Shown in pieces: positions 58,393 through 64,000 of a stretch of 64,000 bases of DNA. Location: assembly GCF_000317145.1 (NCBI RefSeq), contig NC_019697.1:3134385-3198384 (forward strand), read 5' to 3'. The position numbers were made by a program, and so were the translations under genes. The notes beneath the pieces were generated by a model. The model worked only from the letters and a program-made list of their open reading frames with translations. It was not told the DNA's origin and made no database searches. The stretch comes from Chamaesiphon minutus PCC 6605 (GTDB lineage Bacteria > Cyanobacteriota > Cyanobacteriia > Cyanobacteriales > Chamaesiphonaceae). Position 1 is the stretch's first letter; every line of letters begins with the position of its first letter.

Positions 58393-59769
58393 ATGCAGTT
58401 TCTGAGAGCTAACTGGTGGAAATTAACGTTGTTGGGCGGGGCTGTCGCTGTGGCAAGTTGGGGCGGCTGGGGCTACGCCGACCAGCGCAGACCGACACTG
58501 ATTGCTCTCAATACGAATACGGGCAAGCTAGCATGGGTGTACCCGCTCGCAGATGACTTCGGTTATAGCAAAGGCCCGATCGCAGGCAATGGCAAAGTCG
58601 TACTCGATGGTTGCATAAAAACGGCTGATAAAAACTGTGGAGCCTATCAAATCCAGACGTTTGATGCTCGATCTGGCAAGCTACTGTGGCGCGATCGACC
58701 TACTGGGGAATACGAGCCATACGAAATTGCCTCAAATCAATCCGCTGTTATTCAAAACGATCGACTCTATCATCAGCTTGAGAATCAATTGCGCTCGATC
58801 GATTTGGCAACGGGAACACAGCAATGGCAGATCCCACGGCGGTGGTTTTCTAGGAATGGTATCTGGTTTGGAATGGGCTTAGTCGCTCGATCGGATAAAT
58901 TAGCGATGCTGGAGCTTGGCAATCGCCAGCGATCTCTCCAAATCCTCGATCCCAAAACAGGCAAGCTGCAACAGCAAGCAACCATTACAATACCCAAACT
59001 CGAAAGTACGCGCCACATCATCGCGACTAACGATCGCACTCTGTTTCTTGAAACTTCTGGATTAGTGTCAGCAGATACTCCGAACACATTTTACGATCGT
59101 GGCACATCTGCCGTCACTGCTTACAACAGCAAAACTCTCCAGCCGCGCTTCCGCACAGACATTAAGAGTAGTGGTATTTTTCAGATGGAACCAATCGGAA
59201 ATATCTTGCTACTTGGCAACTACAACGACTACGATCCCAAGACGGAAGGGGCCGCACTGATGGCGATCGATGCCAATACAGGAAAGACGATCTGGCAAAA
59301 AACGCGCAGCCAAATCGACTGTCATAGTTGGAGTGGAAATGAGTATCAAGTAGATGCGGATACTGTTTATTTCGACTGCAACCGCGATGGTGAATACAAT
59401 CTAGAGGATCGGAGCCGAATTGTGGCGCTCTCTACACAAACCGGAGCGGTCCGATGGCAAACACAACTCAGTGCTGATTCCTCAATCCGACATTTGCCCG
59501 CTGCGATGACCGCTCGACAATACCTCACCTTCCGCAGGGTAACTAAGGCAAAGGCAGATCGAACTCAAGTAGTTGCGCTCGATCGCCAAACTGGGAAACT
59601 GCTGTGGGCATTTCCGCTGTTTGATGATGAGGGTAAGTATCGAGGCTTTCGTGCCATTGTAGCTGCTGAAGACGATCGCTTCTTTGCTCTCAATCTGCTA
59701 CCGCGTTGGCAGGTATGGTTGCTACAAATGGATCTGAGTTGGTATATAAACCAGCCGATCGCGAACTAA
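58393..59769 (+). CDS. PQQ-type beta-propeller protein (BamB-like), membrane-anchored
   Basis: A 458-residue protein with an N-terminal hydrophobic segment (LTLLGGAVAVASWGGWGYA, residues 11-29), then about eight blades with the WD-like tryptophan-docking motif: LIALNTNTGKLAWVYPL, FDARSGKLLWRDRP, IDLATGTQQWQIP, MAIDANTGKTIWQK, ALSTQTGAVRWQTQ and ALDRQTGKLLWAFPL. There is no evidence that PQQ cofactor is bound; BamB-type propellers are scaffolds. It lies between P450 copies a and b in opposite orientation and overlaps copy b by 4 bases tail to tail. It may belong functionally with the P450s, but there is no direct evidence. Confidence 0.87.
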   Translation: MQFLRANWWKLTLLGGAVAVASWGGWGYADQRRPTLIALNTNTGKLAWVYPLADDFGYSKGPIAGNGKVVLDGCIKTADKNCGAYQIQTFDARSGKLLWRDRPTGEYEPYEIASNQSAVIQNDRLYHQLENQLRSIDLATGTQQWQIPRRWFSRNGIWFGMGLVARSDKLAMLELGNRQRSLQILDPKTGKLQQQATITIPKLESTRHIIATNDRTLFLETSGLVSADTPNTFYDRGTSAVTAYNSKTLQPRFRTDIKSSGIFQMEPIGNILLLGNYNDYDPKTEGAALMAIDANTGKTIWQKTRSQIDCHSWSGNEYQVDADTVYFDCNRDGEYNLEDRSRIVALSTQTGAVRWQTQLSADSSIRHLPAAMTARQYLTFRRVTKAKADRTQVVALDRQTGKLLWAFPLFDDEGKYRGFRAIVAAEDDRFFALNLLPRWQVWLLQMDLSWYINQPIAN

Positions 59770-61154
59770 GATTGGATAGGCTCGATCGAGACAAATGTTG
59801 CTGTTAACTTTTTCTGTTTCATAAATGGCTGGCGCACTGGCGAAATTTCGGCAGTAGTAGGTGTTACCGTCCAGTCGTATTTTTGCAGCAATGTCGAGAG
59901 AATTATTTTCATCTCCATTTGAGCGAAGTCCGCGCCGATACAACTATGTACGCCACCGCCGAAACCAATTAATGAATATGGCTGTTTCTTATCCTCCTCG
60001 CGCGGCGGTGCAAACCTGTCGGGATCGAATAAATCTGGATCTTGGTAAATTTCTGGCAAGCGATGGGTCAGTAGTGGAAAAATGAGTATGTACCAACCTG
60101 CGGGGATGAGATAACCTGCATATTCGATATCGGCGATCGCCATGCGACTGATGAGAAAAAGTGGTGGATAGAGACGTTCGCCTTCTTTGAGGACATTACT
60201 CATTTGAGGGAGTTGGCGCAGATGGCTCATAGCAATGGGTTCGTTCCCAACTACTTGCTGGTGTTCGGCTCGGAGTTTTTGCCGCCATTCGGGACGATTG
60301 CCCAACTCAAATAACACCCAATCCATCAGGCTAGATGTGGTCTCATGTCCGGCAAATAAAAATAGGATCGCCTGATTGACGATCTGGGTTTCGGTAAATT
60401 TATTACCATCCTCATCGACAGTATTCATCAATAGCCCTAAGACATCCAGCGCATTTGCTGGATCGTTGCGATCGACTCTTTCTCTAATTACCTGCCGAAT
60501 GTATTTGACAATTTTGCGGCGAGCCGCTTGCCCACGTCCATGAAGGGTGAGGGGTGTATCCCACTTAAAGAGGCCGTACAGACCTCCAGTTAAAGTAGTA
60601 AACCACTCGCTCACTTGCTGGATCTCTGCCGTTTTTTCGCTGCCTAAAAAAGTCTTCACCACGACAGCCAGCGTCAGCTCGCGTAATTCGGCATCGAGAT
60701 CGATCGTCCCGCGTTCGCCCCAATCAGCTACCGCCGCCGTCACCACCGACTGTACCGTATCAAAGTAAGCAGCGATTCTCCCTTGGAGAGGCTTCGCCAA
60801 CGCCTGTTGATGAAATACTGGCAAAATCATCTTTCGACTGGTACGATGCTGTTCTCCATCTTGAAGTAACACTGCATCGGTACTGACGATCGGGGCGAGA
60901 TATTGATTGCCCAATCGAGATGATAACCTGTCGGCTTGCTCCTTTAACACTAGGCGATTAGCGTCTGGGCCGACTAGACAGGCAGCTTTTCCGAATCCTA
61001 ATGCGGCTGTTTTAAACACATTGCCGTGCTGCTGGTGCTGCTGCCAATAAAATAGCTCTTGCTTGCTGATGATGTTGATGATTTCACCAAAAATCGGCAA
61101 TCCAAAGCTACCCGGCATCATTTCAGCAGACTTGAGTCGATCGGTCATAGCCAC
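59766..61154 (-). CDS. cytochrome P450, CYP120/CYP26-like (copy b)
   Basis: The 462-residue paralogue of copy a starts MAMTDRLKSAEMMPGSFGLPIFGEI. It has FLFAGHETTSSLMDW (I-helix), KEGERLYPP (ExxR) and FGGGVHSCIG with Cys405 as heme ligand. All catalytic motifs are intact. Compared with copies a and c it carries eight additional residues (KPLQGRIA) between QQALA and AYFDT, encoded by a 24-bp insert at 60777-60800 that belongs to a dispersed cyanobacterial repeat. The insertion lies near the C/D-helix region, away from the heme, and may be tolerated. The gene overlaps the propeller gene by 4 bases at its end. Confidence 0.93.
   Translation of the reverse strand: MAMTDRLKSAEMMPGSFGLPIFGEIINIISKQELFYWQQHQQHGNVFKTAALGFGKAACLVGPDANRLVLKEQADRLSSRLGNQYLAPIVSTDAVLLQDGEQHRTSRKMILPVFHQQALAKPLQGRIAAYFDTVQSVVTAAVADWGERGTIDLDAELRELTLAVVVKTFLGSEKTAEIQQVSEWFTTLTGGLYGLFKWDTPLTLHGRGQAARRKIVKYIRQVIRERVDRNDPANALDVLGLLMNTVDEDGNKFTETQIVNQAILFLFAGHETTSSLMDWVLFELGNRPEWRQKLRAEHQQVVGNEPIAMSHLRQLPQMSNVLKEGERLYPPLFLISRMAIADIEYAGYLIPAGWYILIFPLLTHRLPEIYQDPDLFDPDRFAPPREEDKKQPYSLIGFGGGVHSCIGADFAQMEMKIILSTLLQKYDWTVTPTTAEISPVRQPFMKQKKLTATFVSIEPIQS
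60777..60800. repeat. 24-bp in-frame dispersed-repeat insertion inside P450 copy b
   Basis: Relative to copy a (57745-57765) the gene has 24 additional bases, read on the plus strand as TCTCCCTTGGAGAGGCTTCG plus four more. The sequence GGAGAGGCTTCGCCAACGCC is like the intergenic stretch GGCAGGCTCCGCCAACGCC at about 23259-23277. The length is a multiple of three, and the encoded residues KPLQGRIA have no equivalent in the paralogues. Confidence 0.85.
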
Positions 61155-61240
61155 AAGTTTTTTCTAGGTGGACATCCAGGGTAGAGCTTTTATACTAACC
61201 AAGATTGCCCCCCGAATGCCAATCGAGAGATCGGCTAATG

Positions 61241-62307
61241 TCATGAATCGATCGATCCAAATGTAGCTATTAACTTTTTCTGCATACTAAACGCTTTGCG
61301 GACTGGCAAAATTTCCGCAATGGTAGGGGTTACTGTCCAATCATAATTTTGCAGCAAAGTAGAGAGAATTATCTTCATCTCCATATTGGCAAAGTCCATG
61401 CCGATGCAACTATGGGCACCGCCACCAAAACCGATGAGAGAGTAAGGGTATTTCTTATCTTCCTGACGCGGGGGCGCAAATCTGTCTGGATCGAATGACT
61501 CTGGATCTTTATAAATTTCTGGCATTCGATGAGTCATGCTGGGAAAAATCACAACATACCATCCAGCCGGAATAATATATCCCGCATATTCGATATCTTC
61601 GACTACCGCGCGACTCAGCGCGTGAACTGGTGGATAGAGACGTTCGCCTTCTTTGAGGACATTACTCAGTTGAGGGAGTTGGCGGAGATGTTGGAGTTTT
61701 AATGGCTCGTTACCCGCCACTTGTTGCAGTTCGGCGCGTAACTTTTTTCGCCATTTGGGACGATTGCCCAGTTCAAACATCAACCAACTCATCAGGCTCG
61801 ATGTGGTTTCATGGGCGGCAAATAAGAATCCGATCGCTTGATTGATAATTTGGTTTTCGGTAAACTTATTCCCATCTTCATCGACGATACTCATCAAAAA
61901 GCCGATGACATCTTTGGATTTCTCTAAATCTCCCAGCTCGATTCTATCTTTAATAATCTGCCGAATATAGTCAGCAATTTTGCGCCGCGCCGCTTGTCCG
62001 CGTCCGTAAAAAGTCAGGGGATTATCCCACTTCACCATGCCATTGAGACTATTTACCAGCGTGACATACCACTGGGATACTCGATCGATTTCTTCCGTTT
62101 TTTCGCTCCCCAAAAAAGTCCTGACAGCGATCGCTAGTGTTAGTTTTCGCATCTCTTTTTCTAGGCTAATCGTGCCCAGCTTGCCCCAATTTGCCACTGT
62201 TTCGGTGACAACCGCCTGAATCGTGTCAAAGTAAGAGGCGATCGCTTGATGATGGAACATCGGCAAAATTAGCTTCCGACTGGCGCGATGCTCTGCACCA
62301 TCTTGCA
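61241..62307 (-). pseudogene. cytochrome P450 copy c, 3' part (cut by IS982-type element)
   Basis: The frame from the element edge encodes LQDGAEHRASRKLILPMFHHQ to the end of a P450, with FLFAAHETTSSLMSW (I-helix), KEGERLYPP and FGGGAHSCIG. The first 17 residues of the open frame upstream of 62307 come from the insertion sequence. Its 5' part is 63648-63944. Joining the halves after removal of the element and one TGCAA gives VLLQ-DGAEHR, matching VLLQDGEQHR of copy b, and a protein of 452 residues. Without the N-terminal third it cannot fold as a P450. Confidence 0.92.
62303..62307. repeat. target-site duplication TTGCA (TGCAA on minus strand), left
   Basis: TTGCA here and at 63648-63652 flank the element directly. 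Both belong to the interrupted P450 codons CTG CAA. Confidence 0.8.
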
Positions 62308-62462
62308 ACCTGAGTTCGATGAGGCTATGCCTCATCGAACTCAGATGTGACAACATGTTCAGCTTAATAGCAAATTTTATGTAAATTTTGGCACGATAAA
62401 ACCCATCATTAAGATGATTAATGATTGAAAATATTGAGTTAAGTTAATAAATAAATAATCGG

Positions 62463-63353
62463 CTAAATAGGAACAATACTAAAGAAGTTTTGAGCAGGCT
62501 CATCTAGCTTCAAACTCGGCTTTTTAGGTTGATGAGTATAAGCAATTAATGCTGTAATCAGATTTAGCATGAAATTATGCAAGCTCCGATGGCGAGAATG
62601 GACTAAATAACAAATATTTTTTAACTGGTCATTTACCGTTTCAATCAGCGAGCGTTTCCGAAGTGATATTTTGTCATCCATCAAGATGAGCTTGTTTTTC
62701 ATATTAGATTTTAGTGGCGTAATTAGCTGCAATCCTTTATTTAATAATTCTTCAAATAGTTCTTTCTTAATATATCCTTTGTCTCCAAATATTTTTCCTG
62801 ATATTCCCTGTGTCATTGATGGCAAATGTGTGCGGTCATCGACATTGCCAGGTGTGATTTTGCAGCTTAATATCTCTCCGCAATCATTAATAATTAAATG
62901 AAGCTTGAATCCAAAGTACCATCCCATAGAACTCTTACTCAGCTTGGCAGTTTCTTTGAAAACCTTATTTCTTTTAATTCTTTTTGGGTGACAAACTGGA
63001 ATAGCCGTGCTATCCACGAAACTAATTCCAGTCACCTTACCTTGACGAGAGTTGAGATAATAAAGGCAAGCTATTAAAACATTTGGCATCAACTCCACCA
63101 TTCTATTGTAACTAACCAATTTTGGAAAATAATCAGTTAAGTTTTGACAAACATTTTTGAGGTAATAATCCTTAAATGTTCGATAGCTTGACTGATGGAA
63201 ATGAATAGAAATAGTCATGACCTCGCTCAGTGATAGGCCGCAGCGTTTTGGTAAGCTATTACCGTTGGCAGGGAAAGATATTGATGAAAAAGTTGCCAGC
63301 CAATCTTGGCAGAAATCATCTATTTCACAAAATAGTTCGGTTAAGTCCATCAT
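62463..63353 (-). CDS. IS982 family transposase
   Basis: This 296-residue transposase has the IS982-type layout: an N-terminal helical domain (LTELFCEIDDFCQDW, LSLSEVMTISIHFHQSSYRTFKDYY), then a DDE core with FVDSTAIPVCHPKRIKRN (first Asp), GKIFGDKGYIKKELFEEL (second Asp) and RSLIETVNDQLKNICYLVHSRHRS (catalytic Glu in IETVNDQL). The spacing and the SRHRSLHNFMLNLITALIAYTHQ end are characteristic. The frame is intact, so the element may be active. The gene lies antiparallel to the window direction but parallel to the disrupted P450. Confidence 0.92.
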   Translation of the reverse strand: MMDLTELFCEIDDFCQDWLATFSSISFPANGNSLPKRCGLSLSEVMTISIHFHQSSYRTFKDYYLKNVCQNLTDYFPKLVSYNRMVELMPNVLIACLYYLNSRQGKVTGISFVDSTAIPVCHPKRIKRNKVFKETAKLSKSSMGWYFGFKLHLIINDCGEILSCKITPGNVDDRTHLPSMTQGISGKIFGDKGYIKKELFEELLNKGLQLITPLKSNMKNKLILMDDKISLRKRSLIETVNDQLKNICYLVHSRHRSLHNFMLNLITALIAYTHQPKKPSLKLDEPAQNFFSIVPI

Positions 63354-63512
63354 CTAAGTGTGGTTTTCTAATATATATATTAATTTAACCAGAATCAGAG
63401 ATTATACATAAGGGTTGCAATGCTATTTGTACTTTTATTTGCCGACCGCTCCTCAGAACTTTTAATAACTTATTAATTGTTAATTATTTGTAATTATCGA
63501 TCGACGTTTTAC

Positions 63513-63559
63513 TTCCAAGTCATTATCAATAATCAAAGCTTATTGATAATGACTTGGAA
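63513..63559. repeat. perfect 20-bp stem hairpin within the IS982-type element
   Basis: 63513-63532 (TTCCAAGTCATTATCAATAA) is the exact reverse complement of 63540-63559 around a 7-base loop. It lies between the transposase start and the right terminal repeat and is not part of either. It might be a nested palindromic repeat or a structure shielding the transposase from outside transcription. Confidence 0.85.
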
Positions 63560-63647
63560 ATATCTCATTTTAATAATTGATGTTTATGACTCAAGCACAG
63601 TCAGAGACTTGATTTGATGATGAGGCACAGCCTCATCGAACTCAGGT

Positions 63648-63944
63648 TTGCAGCAACACCAAATCTTTACTCACGATCGGTTCTAGCGATCGATTCCCCA
63701 ATCGCGATGATAACTTGTCAGCGGCATCTTTTAACATCAATTGATTAGCCTCTGGCCCAATCAGACAAGCACATTTACCAAAGCCGAGCGCGGCTGGGAA
63801 TGATATTTTGAAAATATTGCCGTACTCTTGATACTGCTGCCAATAAAATAGCTCGTGGTTGACGAGGGCACCGATCGTGTGTCCGATGAACGGCAATCCA
63901 AAGCTCCCAGGCATCATGTCAGCGGACTTAAGTTTATCCGTCAT
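63648..63944 (-). pseudogene. cytochrome P450 copy c, 5' part (cut by IS982-type element)
   Basis: The frame starts MTDKLKSADMMPGSFGLPFIGHTI and runs to VLLQ at the insertion edge. It is the N-terminal third of a third P450 of the same family: FYWQQYQEYGNIFKISF and CLIGPEANQLMLKDAADKLSSRLGN align with the other two copies. The few codons after 63648 are from the element. Together with 61241-62307 it makes the disrupted copy. Confidence 0.92.
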
Positions 63945-64000
63945 AACAACAATTTATTCCAAATTGTGACATAATTATTTTATGAGTAAGTCCTCATCTT

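Larger units (their letters stand above)
62308..63647. mobile_element. IS982-type insertion sequence, 1340 bp, inside a P450 gene
   Basis: The ends are 29-bp inverted repeats with one mismatch, starting ACCTGAGTTCGATGAGGC (62308-62336 and 63619-63647), and the flanks are TTGCA direct repeats. The left end is itself a hairpin (CTGAGTTCGATGAGGC-TAT-GCCTCATCGAACTCAG at 62310-62344). The element holds one transposase gene and, on the other side, a 20-bp perfect stem. It is longer than the about 1 kb usual for IS982, so it may be a composite or contain a nested repeat. Confidence 0.88.

Noticed and set aside
63982-64000. Possible start of a plus-strand gene (ATGAGTAAGTCCTC) at the window end
   Set aside because: Only six codons are visible and there is no ribosome-binding site, so it cannot be supported from this window.
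1-64000. tRNA, rRNA, tmRNA, RNase P RNA and CRISPR arrays
   Set aside because: I looked for T-loop, anticodon-stem, and regularly spaced repeat patterns and found none convincing; a covariance-model scan would be the decisive test.

Overview
This window is cyanobacterial chromosome. The order rpsT - tatD - rpoB - rpoC1, all on the minus strand, is the classical cyanobacterial arrangement, and rpoC1 encodes the separate gamma subunit found in cyanobacteria and plastids. Further support comes from the very high density of CGATCG/GCGATCGC (HIP1-like) words, many heptanucleotide tandem repeats between genes, SLH-porin and PEP-CTERM proteins, and HEAT and pentapeptide repeat proteins. I cannot fix the genus from the sequence alone. 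No tRNA, rRNA or CRISPR array was recognised.

Layout. 1-6.5 kb: rpoC1 (cut by the window edge), rpoB, tatD, rpsT. 7-9.7 kb: a Ser/Thr kinase and a TPR protein that look like one gene split by a frameshift, then a BI-1 family membrane protein. 10.6-15.8 kb: pentapeptide protein, dnaG, a small unknown protein, an HNH nuclease pair, and cobW behind a cobalamin riboswitch. 16-20 kb: a secreted HEAT protein shortened by an in-frame amber codon, a secreted unknown protein and an SLH/porin. 20-25.5 kb: a chimeric cNMP-binding/degenerate AAA/polyferredoxin membrane protein, a 2Fe-2S ferredoxin, a methyltransferase and a 2OG-Fe(II) oxygenase. 25.7-31.7 kb: membrane protein, mtnP, secreted protein, sat, and a two-gene unit with an asparagine-synthetase-like enzyme.

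32-52.7 kb is the most distinctive part. Three very large RTX-type proteins (an ExeM/NucH-like nuclease with Calx-beta repeats, a PhoX-like protein and a phytase/esterase-like protein with a DUF4114 end) lie near a parvulin-like protein and a large HlyB-type ABC exporter. This suggests a type I secretion module for extracellular phosphate-releasing enzymes. The exporter gene is interrupted by a 1492-bp IS4-type element (48635-50126, 18-bp perfect terminal repeats, TATTA target duplication); removing it restores one frame of about 1014 codons. A double-RCK potassium channel protein and a PEP-CTERM protein lie inside this region.

52.9-64 kb: ATP-grasp protein, divergent HxlR regulator and thioesterase, a second secreted HEAT protein, and three closely related cytochrome P450 genes around a PQQ-type beta-propeller gene. 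One P450 carries a 24-bp in-frame repeat insertion. Another is split by an IS982-type element (62308-63647, TGCAA target duplication), whose removal restores a 452-residue P450. The picture is of a genome being actively reshaped by insertion sequences and small dispersed repeats.
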